A DNA stretch of 13,025 nucleotides. Origin: an uncultured Clostridia bacterium. Its GTDB lineage: Bacteria; Bacillota; Clostridia; TANB77; CAG-508. The notes under the pieces were generated by a model. That model did not search any database. It was given only the letters and a program-made list of their open reading frames with translations, and was not told where the DNA came from. Below, piece by piece: positions 1 to 6,706 of this stretch (the first letter of the stretch is position 1; each line of letters starts with the position of its first letter). Made by a program: the position numbers and the translations under genes. Where the stretch lies: positions 1 through 13,025 of the forward strand of contig CANRGU010000029.1 in the NCBI GenBank assembly GCA_947630255.1, written 5' to 3'.

Positions 1-791
1 TTTCTTTCAACTATTTTGTCTATAAATCCATGTTCTAATAGAAATTCAGCTGTTTGAAAGCCTTCTGGAAGGCTCTGCCCTATTGTTTGACTAATTACTC
101 TTTGCCCAGCAAATCCTATCATAGCTCCTGGTTCTGCTAAAATTATATCTCCTAAACTTGCAAATGATGCTGTAACTCCACCATAAGTTGGATCTGTCAA
201 AACTGAAATATATAATAATCCTGCTTTATCAAGTTTAGTAAGTGCTGATGTTGTTTTTGCCATTTGCATCAACGATATAATACCTTCTTGCATCCTTGCT
301 CCACCTGATGTGCAAAAAATTATAAGTGGCAATTTTCTTTCTATTGCTTGCTCTATTGAATATGTTATTTTTTCTCCTACTACAACTCCCATACTGCCCA
401 TTAAAAAGCCACTATCCATTATACATATTACAACTTTTTCTCCATTTATTTTGCCAGTTCCACAAGCTACTGCTTCACTTAAACCTGTTTTTTCTCTTAG
501 CTTATTTAATTTTTTAGGATAATCATCTAATTCTAATGGATTTGTTGTTTCAATATCTAAATCAAATCTTTTATATGTTCCTTTATCAATTATTAATTCT
601 AATCTTTTATTTATATGTAATCTAAAATAATGCCCACAATACGGACAAATGCTTAAGTTTTCCTTTAATACATCCTTATATATTATTTCTTTACAATTAT
701 CACATTTTGCCCATTTTCCAACTGGTATATCAATGTTTACATTTTTATTCTTTGCAGATGGACTTCTCTTTTTTATTTTATCTACTATCAT
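1..791 (-). CDS. accD: Acetyl-CoA carboxylase carboxyltransferase subunit beta (partial, C-terminus beyond left edge)
   Basis: AccD is the beta half of the carboxyltransferase that moves CO2 from biotin-AccB to acetyl-CoA, giving malonyl-CoA in the cytoplasm. The 263 visible codons are open from the ATG at 791 to the window edge. A four-cysteine zinc ribbon is visible at Cys30, Cys33, Cys49 and Cys52 (CDNC and CPYC), followed by the crotonase-like core with the family motif GGARMQEG. Homologues are about 280-300 aa, so a few tens of residues are missing. The start ATG overlaps the accC stop as ATGA, with AGGAG six bases upstream, which suggests translational coupling that keeps subunit ratios matched. 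The partner accA usually follows directly and would lie off the left edge. It has no in-frame CGG codon. Confidence 0.95.
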   Translation of the reverse strand, partial: MIVDKIKKRSPSAKNKNVNIDIPVGKWAKCDNCKEIIYKDVLKENLSICPYCGHYFRLHINKRLELIIDKGTYKRFDLDIETTNPLELDDYPKKLNKLREKTGLSEAVACGTGKINGEKVVICIMDSGFLMGSMGVVVGEKITYSIEQAIERKLPLIIFCTSGGARMQEGIISLMQMAKTTSALTKLDKAGLLYISVLTDPTYGGVTASFASLGDIILAEPGAMIGFAGQRVISQTIGQSLPEGFQTAEFLLEHGFIDKIVER

Positions 792-2134
792 GATTTACTC
801 CTCATTTCTTTTTCTATAAATGAAGTATCAAAATATCCTCTTATATAATTTGGACTTTTTATAATTTTGAATAAAAATTCTGTATTTGTATCTATCCCAT
901 CAATAACTAGTTCTTCTAGTGCTCGCTTCATTTTGCTAATTGCCTCATTTCTATTTTGTCCATGAACAATTATTTTAGCAAGCATTGAATCGTAATTTGG
1001 GGGAATTGTATATCCTTCATATATTGCGCTATCTATTCTTATTCCATTGCCACCTGGCAAATTAAGTCCAGTAATTTTTCCAGGACTTGGCATGAAATTT
1101 TTGTTTGGATTTTCGGCATTTATTCTACATTCTATTGAATGACCTTTAAATTCAATTTCTTTTTGTTTTAATTTTAATTTTTCTCCGCCTGCTATTTTTA
1201 TTTGTTCTTTTACTAAATCTATTCCGGTACGCATTTCTGTAATCGGATGTTCAACTTGAATTCTTGTATTCATTTCCATAAAGTAAAAGTTTTTCTCTTT
1301 ATCTAGCAGAAATTCTACAGTTCCAAGACTTGTATAACCAGCTATTTTTGCTACTTTTATTGCTACATCACCCATTTTGTTTCTAAGTTTTTCATCAACT
1401 ATTGTGGATGGTGTTTCTTCAATTATTTTTTGATGTCTTCTTTGAATTGAACAGTCCCTTTCCCCTAAATGTACTATATTTCCATATTCATCAGCTACAA
1501 TTTGAATCTCAACATGTCTAGGATTTGTAATGAATTTTTCTATATATATTTCATCATCATTAAATGAAGCTTTTGATTCTTGTTTGACTATATTGTAGTT
1601 GTCCTCAAGTTCTTCTTTAGAATTTACTATTCTAATTCCTTTTCCTCCACCTCCAGCTGCAGCTTTTAGCATTACGGGATATCCTATTTTTTCAGCAATT
1701 TCTTCCGCTTCTTTTAGTCCTTTTATACTTCCATCTGAGCCTGGTATTACAGGTATTCCCGCATTTTTCATCATTTCTTTTGCATTTGACTTGTTTCCAA
1801 GTAAATCTATTACTTTAGATGTAGGGCCAATAAATTTTATATTAGATTCTTCGCATATTTTTGCAAATTGGGAGTTTTCTGATAAAAAGCCAAACCCTGG
1901 ATGTATTGTATCTGCTCCTGTAATATATGAGGCTTCTATTATATTTTTAATGTTTAAATAACTCTTTCTTGGTTCTGCAGGTCCAATGCAAATTGCTTCA
2001 TCTGCAAGTTTTGTGTGCATTGCATCTTTATCTATTTCGGAATATACTGCAACTGTTTTTATATTCATTTCTTTGCACGCTCTAATTATGCGAACTGCAA
2101 TTTCTCCACGATTTGCAATTAAGATCTTGTTCAT
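788..2134 (-). CDS. accC: Acetyl-CoA carboxylase, biotin carboxylase subunit
   Basis: AccC is the ATP-dependent biotin carboxylase that carboxylates the biotin on AccB using bicarbonate. At 448 aa it has the usual length. The N-terminal carboxylase domain opens with KILIANRGEIAVRI. The ATP-grasp domain follows, with Lys157, the glycine loop AAAGGGGKG (about 158-166), His207 in RHVEIQ, and the metal and catalytic residues Glu274, Glu287, Asn289 and Arg291 (EMNTRIQVEHP). The C-terminal domain contains Arg337. These positions sit one or two below the E. coli numbering, so no active-site residue is missing. The ATG at 2134 has a strong GGGGAGG site and begins 12 bases after fabZ. The stop overlaps accD (ATGA). 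Arg is written AGA, AGG, CGA, CGT and CGC here, never CGG. Confidence 0.97.
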   Translation of the reverse strand: MNKILIANRGEIAVRIIRACKEMNIKTVAVYSEIDKDAMHTKLADEAICIGPAEPRKSYLNIKNIIEASYITGADTIHPGFGFLSENSQFAKICEESNIKFIGPTSKVIDLLGNKSNAKEMMKNAGIPVIPGSDGSIKGLKEAEEIAEKIGYPVMLKAAAGGGGKGIRIVNSKEELEDNYNIVKQESKASFNDDEIYIEKFITNPRHVEIQIVADEYGNIVHLGERDCSIQRRHQKIIEETPSTIVDEKLRNKMGDVAIKVAKIAGYTSLGTVEFLLDKEKNFYFMEMNTRIQVEHPITEMRTGIDLVKEQIKIAGGEKLKLKQKEIEFKGHSIECRINAENPNKNFMPSPGKITGLNLPGGNGIRIDSAIYEGYTIPPNYDSMLAKIIVHGQNRNEAISKMKRALEELVIDGIDTNTEFLFKIIKSPNYIRGYFDTSFIEKEMRSKS

Positions 2135-2146
2135 TTTATCCTCCCC

Positions 2147-2569
2147 TTATACAAGTGCAAATGTAAGCTCACCCTTTGCTGCCACCTTCCCATCAACTGT
2201 TGCAACTGCTTCTCCTACACCAATAGGACCTTTTCTTTTAATTATTTTTACTTCTAATTTTAACTTATCGCCCGGCACTACCATCTTTTTAAATTTCATT
2301 TTATCTATTCCACCGAATAAGGCATTTTTCCCTTTGTTTTCTTCCATTGATAGTATTGCAACTGCACCTGTTTGAGCAAGTGATTCGCATATTAAAACTC
2401 CTGGCATTATTGGATTTCCTGGAAAGTGTCCTTTAAAGTACCACTCTTCTTCATTTACATATTTATATGCTGTTGCACTTTCTCCTGAAATATATTCTTC
2501 TACTTCATCTATCATCAAAAACGGTTCTCTTTGTGGTATTATTTTTTTAATTTCATCTTTATTTAACAA
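2147..2569 (-). CDS. fabZ: 3-hydroxyacyl-ACP dehydratase FabZ
   Basis: FabZ removes water from 3-hydroxyacyl-ACP to give trans-2-enoyl-ACP in each elongation cycle. It is a single hot-dog-fold domain. The catalytic pair is His48 (in GHFPGNPIMPG) and Glu62 (in ICESLAQTGA). I place the start at the TTG at 2569 (140 aa), where AAAGGATG stands six bases upstream and the protein begins MLNKDEIKKIIP like clostridial relatives. The ATG at 2578 adds only three residues and has its Shine-Dalgarno bases touching the start. The early motif reads PQREPFLMID rather than PHRYPFLLVD, a variant I believe is common in clostridia. It lies between accB and accC, the usual order. No FabA or FabM is visible, so the route to unsaturated acids cannot be told from here. 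Confidence 0.93.
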   Translation of the reverse strand: MLNKDEIKKIIPQREPFLMIDEVEEYISGESATAYKYVNEEEWYFKGHFPGNPIMPGVLICESLAQTGAVAILSMEENKGKNALFGGIDKMKFKKMVVPGDKLKLEVKIIKRKGPIGVGEAVATVDGKVAAKGELTFALV

Positions 2570-2586
2570 TATACTCATCCTTTCAA

Positions 2587-3027
2587 TTATTCAATTCTAA
2601 ATAATTCTGTGCCGTATTCTACTGGGCTTCCGTCTTCTACAAAAATTTCTGTTATTTTTCCAGAATATTCTGACTGTATTTCATTCATTAATTTCATTGC
2701 TTCTATAATGCAAAGTGTTTCTCCTTTTTTTATGTTTGTTCCAATTTCAACATAAGGGCTAGATGTAGGCGAAGGTTTTATATAAAATGTTCCAACCATA
2801 GGTGATTTTACAATATTACCTTTTAAATCTGTTTTTTCATCGATAGATTCTTCTTTTTTTGTGCTATTGCTTTTTACTTTATCCTGAACATTACTTTTAA
2901 CTACAATTTCTTTTTCGTTTTCTTTTTTCATGCTTATTTTAGTTCCGTCTGGAAAATCAATATTGATAGCAGTTAATTTTGAATCACTCATATCACTCAT
3001 TAATTGCTTTATTTTTTCATATTCCAC
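2587..3027 (-). CDS. accB: Biotin carboxyl carrier protein of acetyl-CoA carboxylase
   Basis: AccB carries the biotin that shuttles CO2 between AccC and AccD/AccA. The 146-aa protein has an N-terminal helix (about 1-20), a Lys/Ser/Glu-rich flexible linker (about 35-70) and a C-terminal biotinyl domain (about 71-146). The acceptor is Lys112 in the motif EAMKLMNE. The domain also has SPMVGTFY before the target, as in other bacterial BCCPs. The start is GTG at 3027, after a weakly placed AAAGGG. It lies 18 bases after the fabF stop. The likely modifying enzyme is the biotin ligase encoded five genes upstream in the same operon. Confidence 0.95.
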   Translation of the reverse strand: MEYEKIKQLMSDMSDSKLTAINIDFPDGTKISMKKENEKEIVVKSNVQDKVKSNSTKKEESIDEKTDLKGNIVKSPMVGTFYIKPSPTSSPYVEIGTNIKKGETLCIIEAMKLMNEIQSEYSGKITEIFVEDGSPVEYGTELFRIE

Positions 3028-3045
3028 TTTAATATCATCCCTTTC

Positions 3046-4285
3046 TTAATTTAAATATCTTTTTAATATGATACTTGCATTATGTCCACCAAACCCCAAT
3101 GAGTTCGACATAACAACATCTATTTTTTTATTTCTTGTATTATTAGGAACAATGTATAAATCGCAATTTTCATCTTTTACTTTATAGTTTATTGTAGGTG
3201 GTATTATTTCTTCTTCAATTGCTTTAATACTAATTACTGCTTCTACTGCTCCTGCTGCGCCTAATAGATGACCAGTATTTCCTTTTGTTGAACTTACCAT
3301 TACAGTTTTACTTGCATTTCCTAAAGCTTTTTTTATAGCTAAAGTTTCTGTTGCATCATTTATACTTGTTGAAGTTCCATGTGCATTTATGTAGTCAATA
3401 TCTTCTGGTTTTATATTTGCATCTTCTATTGCTCTTATCATAGCTCTTGCTCCGCCTTCGCCGTCTGGTGATGGTGCAGTTATATGATATGCGTCAGATG
3501 TTGCTCCAAATCCTATTACTTCGCAATAAATTTTTGCTCCTCTTCTTTTTGCATGTTCTAACTCTTCTAAAACAAGCATTCCTGCTCCTTCGCCCATAAC
3601 AAATCCATTTCTTTCTTTATCAAATGGTATGCTAGCTCTTGTTTTATCCTCTGAAGCAGATAAAGCCTTCATATTTTCAAATCCTGCAACTCCAACTTCA
3701 CAAATAGATGCTTCTGTTCCTCCTGCTATAACTGCGTCTTCATATCCATGCTTTATAGTTTTATAGGCTTCTCCTATTGCGTGTGTAGATGAGGCACAAG
3801 CTGTTACTATTGAAATTGATTCTCCTTTTAATCCTAGTTCTATTGCTATATTTCCTGCTGGCATATTCGCAATTGACATAGGTATAAACATTGGAGAAAC
3901 ACGAGAGTGTCCTTTTTCAAAATTCACTCTGCATTGATTTTGTATTGTAATAAGTCCACCAATACCAGAACTTACAAAAATTCCGACCCTATCTAAATTT
4001 GTATTTTCACTTGTAATACCACTATCCTCAAATGCTTCTCTCGCACTAATTAGAGCAAACTGCGAACATCTATCTAATCTTTTTGCTTGTTTTAAATCAA
4101 AATATTCTAATGGATCAAAATCTTTTACTTCAGCTGCTAAAATTGTTTTATATCCGCTCGCAATTAAACAAAGTAATTTTATCGATTCCACATTTTTTAT
4201 TTTTAATACCTTCCCATGTTTTGCAAACATCTTTTCCAATTGGAGTTATCGCTCCTAAACCTGTTACCACAACTCTTCTTTCCAT
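3046..4285 (-). CDS. fabF: Beta-ketoacyl-ACP synthase II (FabF), needs one +1 frameshift at a CGG codon
   Basis: FabF condenses malonyl-ACP with acyl-ACP to lengthen fatty acids. The ATG at 4285 (GGAGG nine bases upstream) opens with MERRVVVTGLGAITPIG, the true FabF N-terminus. Frame 0 then stops after 45 codons (TAA at 4148-4150). The rest of the enzyme is in the +1 frame. Skipping the C of the in-frame CGG at 4156-4154 joins FNCE to GYKTILAAEVKDF with no gap against E. coli FabF and gives 412 aa. Active-site residues then fall at Cys163 (TACASS), His302 (NAHGTST), Lys334 and His339 (GNTGHLLGAAG), equal to or one below the E. coli positions. Nothing else is damaged over 369 downstream residues, so this does not look like a decaying pseudogene. 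The ATG at 4239 would give a false N-terminus without the first strand of the thiolase fold. Confidence 0.9.
4154..4156 (-). other. +1 frameshift site 1: in-frame CGG in fabF (C skipped, GGA read)
   Basis: Read on the minus strand the site is GAG CGG ATA TAA in frame 0, with a stop two codons after the CGG. Dropping the C gives GAG GGA TAT AAA, so Gly-Tyr-Lys continues the FabF alignment. The surrounding bases are not a homopolymer, so the usual sequencing slip does not explain it. Dropping the neighbouring G instead (TGC AGC GGA) would restore the frame equally well, so the exact skipped base is inferred from the agreement with the other two sites. Confidence 0.75.
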
Positions 4286-4318
4286 TTTTTAATCCTCCAC
4301 TCTTTATATTTTATACAT

Positions 4319-4447
4319 TAAGTTTGGAAGAGAATTAGTATTTGGCTAGGCAAACGAGTTTGAAATCTATGAGGCGTGCTTTTGCACGTTGATTAGATTT
4401 CAAATGAAGTTTAACAACGCCAAATGCTGATTATCTTTCAAACGGAC
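4319..4447. repeat. Long imperfect inverted repeat between fabG and fabF
   Basis: Two arms of about 62 bases face each other around a TTTT loop. The inner part has a perfect 11-bp match (TTTGAAATCTA with TAGATTTCAAA), then a weaker stretch, then GCGTGC/GCACGT next to the loop. The outer 25 bases (GTTTG..AAGA..AAT..AG..ATTTGGC against its complement) match at about 21 positions. The right end stops at the fabG stop codon. TACAT occurs just outside both ends (4314-4318 and 4448-4452) and could be a target duplication, which would suit a miniature inverted-repeat element, but a 5-bp match in AT-rich DNA is weak evidence. Most mismatches are G-T pairs if the plus strand is transcribed and C-A clashes if the minus strand is. 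No T-run follows the stem on the minus strand, so it is not a standard terminator. Confidence 0.7.
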
Positions 4448-5183
4448 TACATAAGCATGCCGACCATCAACATTTAAAACCTGCCCCGTAACATATGAAC
4501 TATCTTCTGATGCTAAAAATTTTACAACATTTGCAACATCTTGCACAGTTCCCATTCTTCTTAAAGGAATAGATTTTGCAATATCTTCTTTAATTTCATC
4601 TTTTAATACATCTGTCATTGCTGTTTGTATAAATCCTGGGGCTACAGCATTTACTAATATATTTCTTGATGCTACTTCTTTTGCTAAACTTTTTGTAAAA
4701 CCTATAATTCCTGCTTTAGAAGCGGCATAGTTAGTTTGCCCTGCATTTCCTGCAATTCCAACTACTGAGGCAATACTTATTATTCTTCCGAAAGTGTGCT
4801 TTCATCATATATGGAATTACATTTTTTGTTACATTAAATGTTCCAACTAAATTTACATTAATTACACTTTCAAAGTCTTCTTTTTTCATCCTCATAAGAA
4901 GTGTATCTCTTGTAATTCCAGCATTGTTTACTAATACATCTATTTGTCCATAATATTCTATAACTTCTTTTACAAATTTTTCTGTATCATCAAAAACTGA
5001 TACATCACCTTTTACTGCTAAAAATTTTACATTGTTTGCTTTAATTTCTTCTTCTATTTTTTTAATATCTTCATTTATCTCTCTACAATTTATTGCTATA
5101 TCATATCCTTCTTTTGCAAGTGTTATTGCTATTTGCTTTCCTATTCCCCTTGATGCTCCTGTTATTAATGCTACTTTACTCAT
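4447..5183 (-). CDS. fabG: 3-oxoacyl-ACP reductase FabG, needs two +1 frameshifts at CGG codons
   Basis: FabG is the NADPH-dependent reductase of 3-oxoacyl-ACP, a short-chain dehydrogenase. The start is ATG 5183, with GGAGGT eight bases upstream inside the last codons of fabD. Frame 0 encodes the cofactor motif TGASRGIG (8-15), NNAG (86-89) and NVNLVGTFNVTKN, then meets CGG at 4790. After a +1 step the sequence continues GRIISIAS with Ser139, Tyr152 and Lys156 (YAASK), then NAVAPGFI and the C-terminal half. A second CGG at 4462 falls between Gly240 and Gly241 of the terminal DGGMLM. After a second +1 step the gene ends at TAG (4449-4447). The rebuilt enzyme is exactly 244 aa, the normal FabG length, with the catalytic triad one residue from E. 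coli numbering. Unshifted translation gives only a 150-aa product with a wrong tail. Confidence 0.9.
4460..4462 (-). other. +1 frameshift site 3: in-frame CGG near the fabG C-terminus (C skipped, GGC read)
   Basis: The minus strand reads GAT GGT CGG CAT in the incoming frame. Skipping C gives GAT GGT GGC ATG CTT ATG TAG, so the protein ends DGGMLM, the conserved end of FabG. The shift point is confined to a few bases because the residues on both sides are conserved. Without the shift, translation runs 20 more codons into the inverted repeat and stops at 4400-4402. Confidence 0.8.
4788..4790 (-). other. +1 frameshift site 2: in-frame CGG in mid-fabG (C skipped, GGA read)
   Basis: Frame 0 reads TTT CGG AAG AAT and reaches TAA (4733-4731) 18 codons after the CGG. 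Skipping C gives TTT GGA AGA ATA, restoring the FabG motif F-G-R-I-I just before the catalytic Ser. The Gly and Arg at this spot are well conserved in the family, so the junction is well placed. There is no homopolymer longer than three bases at the site. Confidence 0.8.
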
Positions 5184-5184
5184 T

Positions 5185-6129
5185 TTACATACCTCCATTT
5201 TTCACAAAATTTATGACGTCTTTTAGTTCTTTACTGTTACTTATATTTAGAATATTTATCTGTCTATCTAAATTTGTTCTTTTTACAAATCCAGATAAAG
5301 TTTTTCCTGGACCAATTTCTATAAATGTATCTATCCCTGCATCTAACATTGTTTGAATACTTTTAGAAAATCTAACTGGATTTATAATATGTTTTACTAA
5401 TATATCTCTCACATCATCATTTTGCTTGTATTCAGTACCGTCTAAATTTTTAATTACTTTTGATTCAAAGTTATTTATTTTTACTTTTTTAAGTTCATTT
5501 TTTAATTTATTTGCACAGTCTACCAATTTTTCTGTATGAAATGGACCTGCTGTTTTTAAAATTCTTACCTTTTTTGCTCCCATATCCTTTGCAATACTTT
5601 CTGCTTCTAAAACTGCTTTTTCTTCTCCTGATATAACAACTTGACCGGGAGAATTATAATTTGCCGGAACTACAAATCCAGACTTAACTTTTTTGCAAAC
5701 TTCTTCTACTTTATCATCTGTCATCCCCATAATTGCTGCCATTTTAAAGTCTCCCTTTGGAGTAAGATTTTGCATGTACTCGCCTCGTTTTTGAACTAAT
5801 TTTACTCCTTCGTCAAATGAAAGTGCATTGCTATTAATTAGTGCAGAATACTCTCCGAGACTCAAACCTGCTGATATTTCTGAATTTATATTATTTGCTT
5901 TCAATATTTCTAAAATTGCCAAACTTATAGTAAGTATTGCAAGCTGAGTATATTTAGTTTCATTTAAAACATCTGCTGGTCCTTCAAAAGATATTTTTGC
6001 TATATCTATACCTGTTAATTTTTGAACTCTATCATATACATTTTTTGCTATTTCATATTCATTATATATGTCTTTCCCCATTTCAACTGTTTGGGATCCC
6101 TGACCTGGAAATAAAAATCCTATTTTCAA
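5185..6129 (-). CDS. fabD: Malonyl-CoA:ACP transacylase
   Basis: FabD transfers the malonyl group from CoA to acyl carrier protein, feeding FabF. The start is taken as TTG 6129, because AGGTGA stands at a good distance upstream and the protein then begins MKIGFLFPGQGSQ, the classic FabD N-terminus (314 aa). A GTG at 6138 would add three residues and lies inside the Shine-Dalgarno bases. Visible catalytic parts are Gln10 (GQGSQ), the nucleophile Ser90 in AGLSLGEYSAL, Arg115 and His198 (GPFHTEKL). Gln in YNSPGQVVISG is also family-typical. The stop is TAA, and its final Gly-Gly-Met codons contain the GGAGGT that serves fabG one base further on. It begins two bases after the biotin ligase stop, a sign of tight coupling. 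Confidence 0.95.
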   Translation of the reverse strand: MKIGFLFPGQGSQTVEMGKDIYNEYEIAKNVYDRVQKLTGIDIAKISFEGPADVLNETKYTQLAILTISLAILEILKANNINSEISAGLSLGEYSALINSNALSFDEGVKLVQKRGEYMQNLTPKGDFKMAAIMGMTDDKVEEVCKKVKSGFVVPANYNSPGQVVISGEEKAVLEAESIAKDMGAKKVRILKTAGPFHTEKLVDCANKLKNELKKVKINNFESKVIKNLDGTEYKQNDDVRDILVKHIINPVRFSKSIQTMLDAGIDTFIEIGPGKTLSGFVKRTNLDRQINILNISNSKELKDVINFVKNGGM

Positions 6130-6130
6130 A

Positions 6131-6706
6131 TTAATCACCTATTCTTTTTAATATTTCTTTTTCAAATTTATTACAAAATTCAGCTATAAAATCCTCTGAA
6201 GCAACATCTACATTAAATTCTTTTTTTATTGATGTTGCTATATCTTTTATATCTTCTGTAAAATTCATTTTTGAAGTGTTTATTCCAATTCCAACTACTA
6301 TATATTCTGCAATTCCTGATAATACTTTTGTTTCAGTTAAAATGCCACCTATCTTCTTATTATTTATTACAATATCATTTGGCTCTTTTATAGAAACATC
6401 AATTTTATATATTGTTTTAAAAATATCTACTATAATTTTTGCAATTTCCAATGTTATTCCATCAAGTTTTCTTATATCGCATTTGAGCTCTGCAAAAAAC
6501 GAAAATGCTATATTGTTTTTTTCATCTGTATGCCATGTTCTACCATGAGTACCTCTGCCATTTGTTTGAATATCTGCCATAACTAAACTTCCATTTGGAG
6601 CATTTTTCTTTATCATTCTTAAGATTTCGTTTTGTGTTGAATCTATTGTTTTATAGTAAATACAATTTCTGCCTAAAAATTTTGTTTTAAGTTTTTTCAA
6701 TTTCAT
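6131..6706 (-). CDS. birA: Biotin--[acetyl-CoA carboxylase] ligase, short catalytic-only form
   Basis: This ligase activates biotin with ATP and attaches it to a carrier lysine, here almost certainly AccB Lys112. The start is ATG 6706 (191 aa). It overlaps the end of the acyl-CoA synthetase gene by 20 bases. Family motifs are DSTQNE (22-27), QTNGRGTHGRTW (47-58), KEPNDI (107-112, usually KWPNDI), KIGGILTE (118-125) and GIGINT (139-144). There is no N-terminal helix-turn-helix, so it is a class I enzyme and should not bind DNA as E. coli BirA does. At 191 aa it ends soon after the catalytic core and appears to lack most of the small C-terminal SH3-like domain found in relatives of about 230-250 aa. 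No frameshift or CGG is seen at the end, so the short form looks genuine. Confidence 0.9.
   Translation of the reverse strand: MKLKKLKTKFLGRNCIYYKTIDSTQNEILRMIKKNAPNGSLVMADIQTNGRGTHGRTWHTDEKNNIAFSFFAELKCDIRKLDGITLEIAKIIVDIFKTIYKIDVSIKEPNDIVINNKKIGGILTETKVLSGIAEYIVVGIGINTSKMNFTEDIKDIATSIKKEFNVDVASEDFIAEFCNKFEKEILKRIGD

Noticed and set aside
1599..2375. Plus-strand open frames across accC and fabZ
   Set aside because: They are antisense shadows of well-supported genes, with low-complexity hydrophobic translations and no ribosome binding sites.
4320..4446. Inverted repeat as an intrinsic terminator or attenuator
   Set aside because: No T-run follows the stem on the minus strand, and the paired bases include several C-A clashes in that RNA.
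4400..4618. Separate 72-aa gene
   Set aside because: It is the C-terminal part of FabG read past the last CGG, with a 20-residue tail running into the inverted repeat.
4148..4790. Ordinary sequencing or assembly errors at the three breaks
   Set aside because: The sites are not homopolymers and all three fall on the same codon, which is used nowhere else in the window. Errors remain possible until raw reads are seen.
4154..4790. CGG reassigned to another amino acid
   Set aside because: Reassignment would keep frame 0, but at all three sites the conserved protein continues in the +1 frame.
3046..5183. fabG and fabF as pseudogenes
   Set aside because: Apart from the three CGG points the two genes show no stops, deletions or lost catalytic residues, and the rebuilt lengths and active-site positions match the families exactly.
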